A stretch of 64,000 nt of DNA, taken from positions 3,906,001 to 3,970,000 of the forward strand of contig NZ_CP139137.1 in NCBI RefSeq assembly GCF_034047335.1, read 5' to 3'. This DNA is from Chryseobacterium sp. JJR-5R (GTDB lineage Bacteria > Bacteroidota > Bacteroidia > Flavobacteriales > Weeksellaceae). This document shows positions 27,286 to 35,475 of the stretch, piece by piece; the first letter of the stretch is position 1, and every line of letters begins with the position of its first letter. Made by a program: the position numbers and the translations under genes. The notes beneath the pieces are model-generated. The model searched no databases. It saw only the letters and a program-made list of their open reading frames with translations, and had not been told where the DNA came from.

Positions 27286-27311
27286 AAGCCACGTTCGGGT
27301 GGTTTTTATAG
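27286..27311 (+). terminator. Degenerate copy of the immunity terminator
   Basis: The sequence AAGCCAC (27286-27292), a GTTCGG loop, then GTGGTTT is a mutated copy of the terminator at 26193. The stem is shorter and contains a G-T pair, but the T-run remains. It probably still terminates the array transcript with reduced strength. Confidence 0.6.
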
Positions 27312-27469
27312 ATAAAATGACTTCAATCTAACACTCAGAAGAGTCCGATATATCTTCACATTCTCTATTTAACATTCGCTTTTCTCACTTCTCCCATTTA
27401 TATTCCTGAAACAAATTTCCCATCCAAACCTCCAAAATAAAACATATCTTATAAACCGGTAAATTTTAG

Positions 27470-27477
27470 TAAATTTG
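27470..27477 (+). promoter_or_regulatory. Candidate -7 box for ileS
   Basis: TAAATTTG matches the Bacteroidota -7 consensus TAnnTTTG and lies 36 bases before the ileS ATG. No convincing TTTG is present at the -33 distance, so this is a partial match. Confidence 0.4.
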
Positions 27478-27512
27478 CCAACTTAATGAATCAACGATAT
27501 TGATAGATTACC

Positions 27513-30500
27513 ATGAGCCAGTTTAAAGAATATAAAAGCCTCAACCTTATTGACGTAGCCGAGAATGTAGCCGAATTCTGGAAGCAGAATAAAACCTTCA
27601 ATAAAAGTGTTGAGATCCGTGATGGGCAGCCTGAGTTTGTTTTTTATGAAGGTCCGCCTTCCGCAAACGGCATGCCCGGAATTCACCACGTCATGGCCAG
27701 GGCGTTAAAGGATATTTTCTGTCGTTACCAGACCCAGATCGGGAAGCAGGTGTTCCGTAAAGCAGGCTGGGATACCCACGGACTTCCTGTAGAACTTGGT
27801 GTGGAAAAAGAATTAGGAATTACGAAAGAAGATATCGGCAAAAAAATTTCTATTGAAGATTACAACAAAGCCTGTCGTGAAGCGGTAATGCGCTACACGG
27901 ATGTCTGGAATAACCTGACCGAGAAAATCGGGTATTGGGTGGATCTTGAGGATCCATACATCACCTACAAATCCAAATATATGGAAACGGTTTGGTGGCT
28001 GCTGAAGCAGTTGTATGATAAAGGATTATTATACAAAGGCTACACCATCCAGCCCTATTCCCCGAAAGCGGGAACCGGACTTTCTTCGCATGAAGTCAAC
28101 CAGCCCGGCGCATACCGTGATGTTTCCGACACAACCATTGTTGCGCAGTTCAAAACATTGCCGGAAACGCTGCCTTCATTTTTACAAGGGTTTGGCGATA
28201 TTCATTTCTTAGCCTGGACGACTACTCCATGGACACTGCCGTCCAATACGGCTTTAACTGTAGGTCCTAAAATCGATTATGTTTTGGTCAAAACGTTCAA
28301 CCAGTATACTTTTGAGCCGGTTAATATTGTTTTGGCTAAACCATTGGTCGGAAAACAGTTCGGGAAAAAATTCGCTGAAGGAACAGATGAAGATTTCGCC
28401 AATTATAAATCAGAAAGCAAAGTCATTCCTTACCAGATTCTTGCAGAGTTCAAAGGCGTTGATCTGGTCGGGATTAAATATGAGCAGCTGCTGCCGTATG
28501 CTTTACCTTACCAAAACCCGGAACATGCATTCAGGGTTATTTCAGGGGATTTCGTGACCACGGAAGACGGAACAGGAATCGTTCATACGGCACCGACCTT
28601 TGGTGCTGATGATGCGAAAGTAGCCAAAGAAGCTACGCCGGAAGTTCCGCCCATGCTGGTCTTAAATGAAAACGGAAACCCGGTTCCACTGGTGGATTTA
28701 CAGGGAAAATTCACCGCCCATATGGGAGATTTTGCCGGCAAATATGTTAAAAACGAATATTACGATGCCGGGACAGCACCCGAAAAGTCCGTGGATGTTG
28801 AAATCGCCATCCGCTTAAAAGAAGAAAACAAAGCGTTCAAAGTAGAGAAATACGTTCACAGTTATCCGCACAGCTGGAGGACTGATGAGCCGTTATTATA
28901 TTATCCGCTGGATTCATGGTTTGTGAAAATGACCGCCGTGAAAGACCGGCTGGTTAATTTAAACAAAGAAATCAACTGGAAACCGAAAGCGACGGGAGAA
29001 GGCCGTTTCGCCAACTGGCTTGAAAATGTAAACGACTGGAACCTTTCCCGTTCAAGATACTGGGGGATCCCGCTGCCGATCTGGAGGACTGAAGACCTGA
29101 AGGAAGAAAAAATCATCGGTTCCGTTGAAGAATTATACAACGAGATCGAAAAATCTGTTGAAGCAGGGCTGATGAAAGAAAACCCGTTTAAGGATTTCGT
29201 CATCGGGGATATGTCTGAGCAGAATTATGCTCTGGTAGACCTGCACAAAAATATAGTCGACCAAGTGATTCTGGTCTCAGATTCAGGCAGGGAAATGAAG
29301 CGTGAAAGCGACCTGATCGACGTTTGGTTTGATTCAGGCTCCATGCCTTATGCGCAGCTGCACTATCCTTTTGAGAACAAAGAATTAATCGACAACCATA
29401 AGGCGTTCCCGGCAGATTTCATCGCAGAAGGCGTTGACCAGACCCGCGGATGGTTCTATACGCTCCATGCAATCGGAACAGCTGTTTTTGATTCGGTGGC
29501 TTATAAAAACGTGATGAGCAACGGACTGGTTCTGGATAAAAACGGAGTGAAAATGTCGAAATCCAAAGGAAACGGAATTGATCCGTTTGACACATTAGCC
29601 GTATACGGGCCGGATGCCACACGCTGGTATATGGTTTCCAATGCCAACCCATGGGAAAACCTGAAATTCGACATCGAGGGAATTGACGAGACCAGAAGAA
29701 AATTCTTCGGGACATTATATAATACGTATTCTTTCTTTGCTCTGTATGCAAATGTTGACGGATTCAGTTACGCTGAAAAGAACGTTGAGAACCGCCCGGA
29801 AATTGACCGGTGGATTCTTTCTGAACTAAACCTTTTGATCAAGGAAGTAAAAGCATTCTATGAAGATTACGAACCGACAAGAGTGGCAAGAGCCATCAAT
29901 ACGTTTGTGAATGACAACTTAAGCAACTGGTACGTAAGGCTTTGCAGAAGACGTTTCTGGAAAGGAGATTACTCCGAAGACAAAATCTCGGCTTACCAGA
30001 CTTTATATACCTGCCTGGAAACGGTGGCCAAATTATCGGCCCCTGTTGCTCCGTTCTTCATGGACCAGCTGTACCAGGATTTAAATAAAGTCAACGGAAA
30101 AGAAACCCATGAATCCATTCACTTAACGGATTTCCCGGTGGCTGATGAAAGCCTGATCGACCAGGATCTGGTTGAGAAAACGCACTTGGCGCAGAACATC
30201 ACCAGTATGGTTTTCTCCCTGAGAAAGAAAGAAAACGTAAAAGTACGCCAGCCGTTACAGAAAGTACTGATCCCGGTTTTAGATGCTAAGACCCAGGAAC
30301 AGATTTCAGCGGTTTCAGAATTAATTAAACAGGAAGTTAATGTTAAGGAACTGCAATTAATCAATGCCGAAGAAGCGTCACATCTGATTATCAAACAGGT
30401 AAAACCAAACTTTAAAACGCTGGGTTCCAGGCTTGGAAAAGACATGAAAGCAGTTGGCAGTGAAATCACTAACCTTTCTGCAGAACAGATTTCATCTTTG

Positions 30501-30905
30501 GAAAAAGAAGGAAATCTTATGATCCAGGGATATGAAATTACGGTGAACGATGTGGAGATCTCAACAAAAGATATCCCGGGATGGACCGTAACATCAGACG
30601 GAAAAACGACCGTGGCACTAGATTTGACGCTCACAGATGAGTTAAAATCTGAAGGGATTGCGAGGGAATTTATCAACAGGATCCAGAACCTAAGAAAGGA
30701 AAAAGACTTTGATTTGACAGACCGGATTACTATTTCTGTGGAGGAAAATTCTCCGTTCTTAAATGACCTTAAGAAAAATGAAGAATATATTTCATCCGAG
30801 GTCTTGTCAGATAAAATAGAAATTGTATCTTCACTCTCAAATTTTAACGAAATCAAGATTGATGAGGTTAATTTTAAGATAAATGTTGAAAAAATTAACA
30901 TATAG
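27513..30905 (+). CDS. ileS: Isoleucyl-tRNA synthetase
   Basis: This 1130-residue class I aminoacyl-tRNA synthetase charges tRNA-Ile. The HIGH-like region is in GPPSANGMPGIHHVMARAL (residues about 46-64). The editing-domain segment TTPWTLPSNTAL and the KMSKSKGN motif are present, and the C-terminal part contains the anticodon-binding domain and a long extension. The length fits the long eukaryote-like IleRS found in many Bacteroidota, which often correlates with mupirocin insensitivity (family knowledge, not shown here). The start chosen is the first ATG after the -7 box. Confidence 0.97.
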   Translation: MSQFKEYKSLNLIDVAENVAEFWKQNKTFNKSVEIRDGQPEFVFYEGPPSANGMPGIHHVMARALKDIFCRYQTQIGKQVFRKAGWDTHGLPVELGVEKELGITKEDIGKKISIEDYNKACREAVMRYTDVWNNLTEKIGYWVDLEDPYITYKSKYMETVWWLLKQLYDKGLLYKGYTIQPYSPKAGTGLSSHEVNQPGAYRDVSDTTIVAQFKTLPETLPSFLQGFGDIHFLAWTTTPWTLPSNTALTVGPKIDYVLVKTFNQYTFEPVNIVLAKPLVGKQFGKKFAEGTDEDFANYKSESKVIPYQILAEFKGVDLVGIKYEQLLPYALPYQNPEHAFRVISGDFVTTEDGTGIVHTAPTFGADDAKVAKEATPEVPPMLVLNENGNPVPLVDLQGKFTAHMGDFAGKYVKNEYYDAGTAPEKSVDVEIAIRLKEENKAFKVEKYVHSYPHSWRTDEPLLYYPLDSWFVKMTAVKDRLVNLNKEINWKPKATGEGRFANWLENVNDWNLSRSRYWGIPLPIWRTEDLKEEKIIGSVEELYNEIEKSVEAGLMKENPFKDFVIGDMSEQNYALVDLHKNIVDQVILVSDSGREMKRESDLIDVWFDSGSMPYAQLHYPFENKELIDNHKAFPADFIAEGVDQTRGWFYTLHAIGTAVFDSVAYKNVMSNGLVLDKNGVKMSKSKGNGIDPFDTLAVYGPDATRWYMVSNANPWENLKFDIEGIDETRRKFFGTLYNTYSFFALYANVDGFSYAEKNVENRPEIDRWILSELNLLIKEVKAFYEDYEPTRVARAINTFVNDNLSNWYVRLCRRRFWKGDYSEDKISAYQTLYTCLETVAKLSAPVAPFFMDQLYQDLNKVNGKETHESIHLTDFPVADESLIDQDLVEKTHLAQNITSMVFSLRKKENVKVRQPLQKVLIPVLDAKTQEQISAVSELIKQEVNVKELQLINAEEASHLIIKQVKPNFKTLGSRLGKDMKAVGSEITNLSAEQISSLEKEGNLMIQGYEITVNDVEISTKDIPGWTVTSDGKTTVALDLTLTDELKSEGIAREFINRIQNLRKEKDFDLTDRITISVEENSPFLNDLKKNEEYISSEVLSDKIEIVSSLSNFNEIKIDEVNFKINVEKINI

Positions 30906-30957
30906 TTGGTATTTTTAACACCCCATTTCATAATTTTATTAAAAAAGAGAAACGAAT

Positions 30958-31338
30958 ATGTCAGACGAAAGAGTAAGATACAACGACACTGATTTACAGG
31001 AATTTAAGGCTATTATTAAAGAAAAAATAGAAAAAGCGGAAAATGATCTGAAACTGATCAGAGAAAGTTTTATCAATGACCAGAATAACGGAACGGATGA
31101 TACCTCCCCTACTTTTAAAGCATTTGAAGAAGGAGCGGAGACGCTGAGCAAAGAGCAGAATTCTATTTTAGCCGGAAGACAGGAGAAATTCTTGCGTGAT
31201 CTGAAAAATGCTCTCATAAGGATTGAAAACAAAACCTACGGTGTTTGCAGGGTAACCGGTAAGCTGATCCCTAAGGAAAGACTTTTGGCCGTACCTCATG
31301 CCACACTGAGTATTGAAGCGAAGAATATGCAGAAATAA
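30958..31338 (+). CDS. TraR/DksA-family protein with degenerate zinc finger
   Basis: This 126-residue protein begins with a coiled-coil-like region (FKAIIKEKIEKAENDLKLI) and ends with a DksA-type finger segment YGVCRVTGKLIPKERLLAVP. Only one Cys is left of the four expected in the zinc finger, so metal binding is unlikely. DksA-like proteins enter the RNA polymerase secondary channel and modulate transcription with ppGpp. It lies 52 bases after ileS and is probably co-transcribed with it. Confidence 0.87.
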   Translation: MSDERVRYNDTDLQEFKAIIKEKIEKAENDLKLIRESFINDQNNGTDDTSPTFKAFEEGAETLSKEQNSILAGRQEKFLRDLKNALIRIENKTYGVCRVTGKLIPKERLLAVPHATLSIEAKNMQK

Positions 31339-31423
31339 CCACCAGGTTAGTTATAATATATTGGGTTTATATCGTATTTATCTTATGAAATACTGTATAA
31401 ACCTGATTTTTTAATATATACCC

Positions 31424-31669
31424 ATGATTGAATTTTTAGTTTTAGCAGTCATCATCGTGGCGGTATTGGTATTTTTTAACAGGGAACCATTGAAGAACAG
31501 GTTTTTCCCGGATAACAAGAAGAACTATACCCTGGATGACCGGTTTAATGAAAATAAGCGGGAACGGGAAAAAGAAATCGACAGGCTTCTCAGCAAGATG
31601 GGCAGAAACGGGATCAACGATTTGTCCTCAAAAGATCGGAAACGGCTTGATGAACTGTCCAAAAAATAA
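31424..31669 (+). CDS. Small membrane-anchored protein (DUF6576-like)
   Basis: This 81-residue protein has an N-terminal hydrophobic helix (IEFLVLAVIIVAVLVFF) followed by a charged tail. The tail ends with a DLSSKDRKRLDELSKK motif like that at the C-termini of Bacteroidota rhomboid proteases. It may be a regulatory or interaction tail without the protease. The function is unknown. It sits 18 bases upstream of another small gene. Confidence 0.7.
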   Translation: MIEFLVLAVIIVAVLVFFNREPLKNRFFPDNKKNYTLDDRFNENKREREKEIDRLLSKMGRNGINDLSSKDRKRLDELSKK

Positions 31670-31687
31670 ATAATTAAAGCAAATACA

Positions 31688-31876
31688 ATGGAATCTATAA
31701 TAGTCCACACAAAAAATGCAATGGAACTGAATGCTTTGAAAAGTGTTCTAAAAGATATGAATATCGAGTTCGAGAAATTCCATACCAAGATGCACCACAA
31801 CAATAAAACGATCAAGAAAGTAATCGACAGGAAAAACGAAAAAATAGGAAAACCTTTTAAACCGAAAGGGCTGTAA
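31688..31876 (+). CDS. Small basic protein, DUF2683/antitoxin-like
   Basis: This 62-residue basic protein begins with a beta-strand-helix pattern (IIVHTKNAMELNALKSVLKD) like small antitoxin-type proteins that start with an amino-acid-list strand. No toxin partner gene follows it; lspA is next. The assignment is tentative, and it could be a conserved small protein of unknown function. Confidence 0.55.
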   Translation: MESIIVHTKNAMELNALKSVLKDMNIEFEKFHTKMHHNNKTIKKVIDRKNEKIGKPFKPKGL

Positions 31877-31926
31877 TAAAGTCACACGGTGATTTTATAT
31901 GACCGTTAAATAATCCAATTCTTCTT

Positions 31927-32565
31927 ATGAAAAAGATACTACTTGTCACCTTTCTTATTTTATTGATTGATCAGGCTTCAAAAATTTATATAAAAACACA
32001 TTTCGGACTGGGAGACAGCGTTTCTGTTATACCCGGCTTTAAGCTTACCTTTGTGGAAAACCCGGGAATGGCTTACGGACTTCATTTCGGCGGAGTAATC
32101 GGAAAATATTTTCTTGTGATCGTCAGGATTTTCCTGATCGGAGGAATGGTGTATCTTTTTAAGAAATGGCTGGAAAGAGGTGAATCCAATTATCTGCTGA
32201 TTCCTATGGCCATGATTTTTGCCGGCGCCATCGGGAACTTGATAGACGGCATGTTTTACGGGATGATCTTCGACAGCGGAACTGTTTATGATGCCAGCAT
32301 CGACCGTTGGATTGACTATAACGGAATTTCAAAATTAGCTTCTTTTGGCCATGGGTATTCCACTTTTATGAGGGGATGCGTGGTTGACATGTTCCATTTC
32401 CCATTGGTAGACTGGAACGTGCCTGAAAGCTGGCCTTTGATAGGAGGAAAGCACATAGAATTTTTTAAATATATTTTTAATATAGCAGATTCTGCCATTA
32501 CTGTAGGCGCAGTATTGCTGTTGGTCTTCAGAAAAAAAGCCTTTCCGAACGGACTGGAATTTTAA
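31927..32565 (+). CDS. lspA: Lipoprotein signal peptidase (signal peptidase II)
   Basis: This 212-residue integral membrane aspartyl protease has about four hydrophobic segments. It removes the signal peptide from prolipoproteins after lipidation. Characteristic motifs are DQASKIYIK, the NPGMAYG loop, GAIGNLIDG with a catalytic Asp, and FNIADSAITVG with the second Asp. It is longer than E. coli LspA (164) because of an extra loop between the two Asp motifs, typical of Bacteroidota. Confidence 0.95.
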   Translation: MKKILLVTFLILLIDQASKIYIKTHFGLGDSVSVIPGFKLTFVENPGMAYGLHFGGVIGKYFLVIVRIFLIGGMVYLFKKWLERGESNYLLIPMAMIFAGAIGNLIDGMFYGMIFDSGTVYDASIDRWIDYNGISKLASFGHGYSTFMRGCVVDMFHFPLVDWNVPESWPLIGGKHIEFFKYIFNIADSAITVGAVLLLVFRKKAFPNGLEF

Positions 32566-32578
32566 ATATACACACAAA

Positions 32579-33223
32579 ATGAAAAAATTCATTAAAAACA
32601 TTTTTACCTTTTTCCTGCTTCTTTTTGTTGCAGGAATTATTTTTATTACCTGGGCAAATTACAGCATGAAGACAGACACAGAAGATTTTATGTCTTACCA
32701 GACTGCCGCTGTTCCTGAAACCAAGACGGGTTTATTACTCGGAACAAGCAGGACACTGGATAACGGCCAGCCCAATGGCTATTTTAACAACCGGATCGAG
32801 GCAACATGGGAACTGTATAAAAGCGGCAGGATCCAGTATATTATTGCCAGCGGCGACAACAGCAGGAAAGACTATAATGAACCGGAAGACATGAAGCAGG
32901 CCCTGATTGGGAAAGGCATTCCTGAAGGTCATATTTTTATGGATTTTGCCGGATTCAGGACACTGGATTCCATAGTAAGGGCCAAAGAGATTTTCGGGCA
33001 GCATAAGATCATCGTTATTTCGCAGAAGTTTCATAACGAAAGGGCGGTATTCCTGGCCCGGCAAAATGGCATCGATGCCTTTGGATTCAATGCAGCGGAT
33101 GTTAATAAATATGCCGGCTTTAAAACCAATGTACGGGAATACCTGGCCAAATCAAAAGCGTATCTCGACCTTTTATTAGGTGTAGAGCCGAAATTCGGAG
33201 GAGAGAAAGTTTTGATTCCTTAA
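32579..33223 (+). CDS. SanA-like envelope protein (DUF218/YdcF family)
   Basis: This 214-residue protein has an N-terminal membrane anchor (residues about 7-27) and a DUF218 domain with LLLGTSRTLDNGQPN, ASGDNSRKDYNEP and VISQKFHNERA. SanA-type proteins affect envelope permeability and vancomycin sensitivity at high temperature in enterics, by an unclear mechanism. It begins 13 bases after lspA, so the two are probably co-transcribed. Confidence 0.87.
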   Translation: MKKFIKNIFTFFLLLFVAGIIFITWANYSMKTDTEDFMSYQTAAVPETKTGLLLGTSRTLDNGQPNGYFNNRIEATWELYKSGRIQYIIASGDNSRKDYNEPEDMKQALIGKGIPEGHIFMDFAGFRTLDSIVRAKEIFGQHKIIVISQKFHNERAVFLARQNGIDAFGFNAADVNKYAGFKTNVREYLAKSKAYLDLLLGVEPKFGGEKVLIP

Positions 33224-33536
33224 GGCTTAAATTTAGTCCTGAAACCTGATAAAGCATTTAAAGCGTATTCCAAACTGTATTCCTGCTGACTTTTTAGATT
33301 TTGCAGATTAAATGCAAATAAAATCTACGTAATTACCAAAATCTGTTGGATCCTATTTAAAATAGATCAGATGCAGTAATGCTCAGTTTTAATTTTTATA
33401 AAGAAGCATTAAAGCTAATCACCGATCTCTGTATTCAGATTCAAAATAAACTATAAACATGCCTATAGATTACCTGAATCTGCAAGAGAAACCATAAATT
33501 TGAAGTTCATTAATTTTTTAAAATAAATTTAAACAA
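33224..33536. other. 313-base intergenic stretch, no gene seen
   Basis: This AT-rich region has no plausible coding frame, tRNA or strong hairpin. The only notable element is a TAAATTTG -7-like box at 33495-33502, 34 bases before the trpS ATG. Confidence 0.7.
33495..33502 (+). promoter_or_regulatory. Candidate -7 box for trpS
   Basis: TAAATTTG matches TAnnTTTG and lies 34 bases upstream of the trpS start, the same arrangement as upstream of ileS. No clear -33 TTTG is visible. Confidence 0.4.
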
Positions 33537-34505
33537 ATGTCAAGAATTCTTACCGGTATCCAAGCCACCGGAACCCCTCACCTCGGAAACTTGCTGGGTG
33601 CAATTATTCCTGCGATAGAATTATCGAAACAGGAAGGAAATGAATCATTTTTATTTATCGCGAACCTTCATTCTTTAACCCAGATCAAAGACGCGAAAGA
33701 ACTGAAACAGAACACCTATGAAATTGCTGCGGCTTGGCTTGCCTGCGGCCTGGATACGGAAAAAACCTATTTTTACAGACAGAGCGACATTCCTGAAACC
33801 TGTGAACTTTCTTGGCATTTATCCTGTTTTTTTCCGTATCAGCGGCTTACTTTAGCCCACTCCTTCAAAGATAAGGCAGACCGTCTTCAGGACGTCAATG
33901 CAGGCCTGTTTACCTATCCGATCCTGATGGCTGCAGATATCCTGCTGTACGATGCGGAAATTGTACCTGTGGGAAAAGACCAGCTTCAGCACCTGGAAAT
34001 CGCCCGTGATGTGGCTTCCAGATTCAATAACCAAATGGGGGAAGTATTTGTCCTGCCGCAGTCTGAGCTTCAGGAAGATACTAAATATGTCCCGGGAATT
34101 GACGGCCATAAAATGTCCAAGTCCAGAGGCAATATCATCAACATTTTCCTGCCCGAAAAAGAGCTGAAAAAGCAGGTCATGAGCATTGAAACGGATTCCA
34201 AGTCCCTGGAAGAGCCCAAAGATCCGGAAACCGATAAAACATTTGCAATCTATCAGTTGATTGCAACACCTGAACAGACTGAAGAATTGAGGGCAAAATA
34301 TTTAGCCGGAAACTTCGGGTACGGCCATGCGAAAAAAGAGCTTCTGGACCTGATCCTGGTAAGGTTTGAAAAAGAGAGGGAACTGTTTGCTTATTACATG
34401 AACAACCTGGACGAACTGGAAGCAAAACTTCAGGAAGGTGCAGCAAAAACAAGAGCAATTGCTGCAGAAACAATGAAAAGAGTACGGGAAAGCCTGGGAA
34501 TTTAA
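33537..34505 (+). CDS. trpS: Tryptophanyl-tRNA synthetase
   Basis: This 322-residue class I synthetase charges tRNA-Trp. The HIGH-type motif is TGTPHLGN near residue 12 and the KMSKSRGN motif is near residue 195; MAADILLYDAEIVPVGKDQ is a family signature. The length is normal. It is a single-gene unit, preceded by a long intergenic region and followed by a strong hairpin. Confidence 0.97.
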   Translation: MSRILTGIQATGTPHLGNLLGAIIPAIELSKQEGNESFLFIANLHSLTQIKDAKELKQNTYEIAAAWLACGLDTEKTYFYRQSDIPETCELSWHLSCFFPYQRLTLAHSFKDKADRLQDVNAGLFTYPILMAADILLYDAEIVPVGKDQLQHLEIARDVASRFNNQMGEVFVLPQSELQEDTKYVPGIDGHKMSKSRGNIINIFLPEKELKKQVMSIETDSKSLEEPKDPETDKTFAIYQLIATPEQTEELRAKYLAGNFGYGHAKKELLDLILVRFEKERELFAYYMNNLDELEAKLQEGAAKTRAIAAETMKRVRESLGI

Positions 34506-34536
34506 ACCCTTATCAAACTTGCTTTTTCTAATATAT

Positions 34537-34580
34537 AGTTTCGGCGGCCTCGTTAAAAACGAGGCCGCCGAAACTTTTAT
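34537..34580. terminator. Perfect 18-bp bidirectional terminator hairpin
   Basis: An exact inverted repeat, 34537-34554 and 34558-34575, encloses an AAA loop and has a GC-rich core (GGCGGCCTCG). It sits between the convergent trpS and HAD nucleotidase genes. The plus side has a short T-run (CTTTTAT) and the minus side has AT-rich sequence, so it can terminate in both directions. The stem is unusually long and GC-rich for this genome. Confidence 0.88.
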
Positions 34581-35272
34581 AAAAATTCTTTAATCTGCAG
34601 AAGATGGGTAATAATTTTCAACTCTTCCTGTTGCGGGTTTTCATTCAGGACATCAAAGAAGATCACATCCATCCCGAAACGCTGTGCTCCGGCCACATCT
34701 GCAATCCAGTCGTCCCCGATTAAAATACTCGTTTCCTTCCGTGCCTCAGAAAGGTCCAGAGCATATTCAAAAATAGCAGGATTGGGTTTTCTGACGCCTA
34801 CGGAATCTGCACTGGTAATGGTCTGGAAATAATGGTCTATTCCCGATAAGATGCACTTTCTTTCCGTGACTTCCTTAAAACCGTTGGAAATAATATGTAA
34901 AGTATAATTTTTAGATTTCAGGTATTCCAAAACAGATTCCGCTCCTTCCACAAGGTTATTATGGTTCAGAATTTTATCTAAAAAATGCTCTTCAAAATAC
35001 ATTGACAGCCCCTCATCATCTATCTTAAAATGCCTGAAGGTATCGTAAAAACGGTGTTTCCTGAGATATTCCTTATCAATTTTTCCGTCCCGGATATCTT
35101 CCCAGAGCTTCTCATTGATGTCATGGTAGACCGCATGGAATTCTTCAAAACCAATACGGTAGCGCAAGGTGATTTCTTCTTTTTCAAAAAGATCCCTGAT
35201 GGTAAGATAGGCATTTCTGCGGTGATCCCAGAGCGTATTGTCGAGATCAAAAAAAATGTGCTGAATTTTCAT
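34577..35272 (-). CDS. YjjG-family noncanonical nucleotidase (HAD superfamily)
   Basis: This protein of about 231 residues has HAD motif I as FFDLDNTLWDH (nucleophile Asp), motif II around HIISNGF, and motif III/IV in RKPNPAIFEYAL and ILIGDDWIADVAGA. YjjG-type enzymes dephosphorylate noncanonical pyrimidine and purine monophosphates. I use the start MKIQHIFFDLDN at 35272; the ATG at 35281 only adds MCC. The gene converges on trpS. Confidence 0.9.
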   Translation of the reverse strand: MKIQHIFFDLDNTLWDHRRNAYLTIRDLFEKEEITLRYRIGFEEFHAVYHDINEKLWEDIRDGKIDKEYLRKHRFYDTFRHFKIDDEGLSMYFEEHFLDKILNHNNLVEGAESVLEYLKSKNYTLHIISNGFKEVTERKCILSGIDHYFQTITSADSVGVRKPNPAIFEYALDLSEARKETSILIGDDWIADVAGAQRFGMDVIFFDVLNENPQQEELKIITHLLQIKEFL

Positions 35273-35292
35273 ACAGCACAAAATTAATACTT

Positions 35293-35427
35293 TTAATTTT
35301 TGGAAATCGGATAATTCTTACTCTTGGTCTTGATGACCTCCAGGTTCTTTGAAAAATTGAGCAAAAACTCAACAGTTTGTTTTTTAGGTTTCAAAGTGGT
35401 GACTTTTAAGGAATCATTTTTTCTCAT
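35293..35427 (-). CDS. Small conserved-looking protein downstream of the sigma factor
   Basis: This 44-residue open frame starts at the ATG at 35427-35425 and ends at the TAA at 35295-35293, 48 bases downstream of the ECF sigma gene on the same strand. It reads MRKNDSLKVTTLKPKK, then TVEFLLNFSKNLEVIKT and ends YPISKN, an amphipathic helix flanked by basic residues that looks protein-like. I believe similar short proteins occur in flavobacteria, but I cannot verify this. The function is unknown. Confidence 0.6.
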   Translation of the reverse strand: MRKNDSLKVTTLKPKKQTVEFLLNFSKNLEVIKTKSKNYPISKN

Positions 35428-35475
35428 AGGCGAGTAATGTTTTTCCTTAAAACGGGAATTTTCCGAAATTATTAT

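Larger units (their letters stand above)
26132..27306 (+). repeat. Direct repeat flanking the immunity array (26132-26212 and 27226-27306)
   Basis: The last part of immunity copy 1, its stop and its terminator (26132-26212) recur at 27226-27306 with a fixed offset of 1094 bases and only about five differences. One of these creates the premature TGA in copy 4 and others weaken the terminator stem. This suggests duplication or cassette insertion that copied or used the gene end. Confidence 0.85.

Noticed and set aside
30119..30931. 270-codon antisense frame over the end of ileS
   Set aside because: It is Ser/Phe-rich, the mirror of Glu/Lys-rich coding; no motif or signal. It is a shadow of ileS.
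31688..31876. Second toxin-antitoxin pair near lspA
   Set aside because: The 62-residue antitoxin-like protein has no RelE/ParE- or HicA-type neighbour; lspA and an 81-residue membrane protein flank it.
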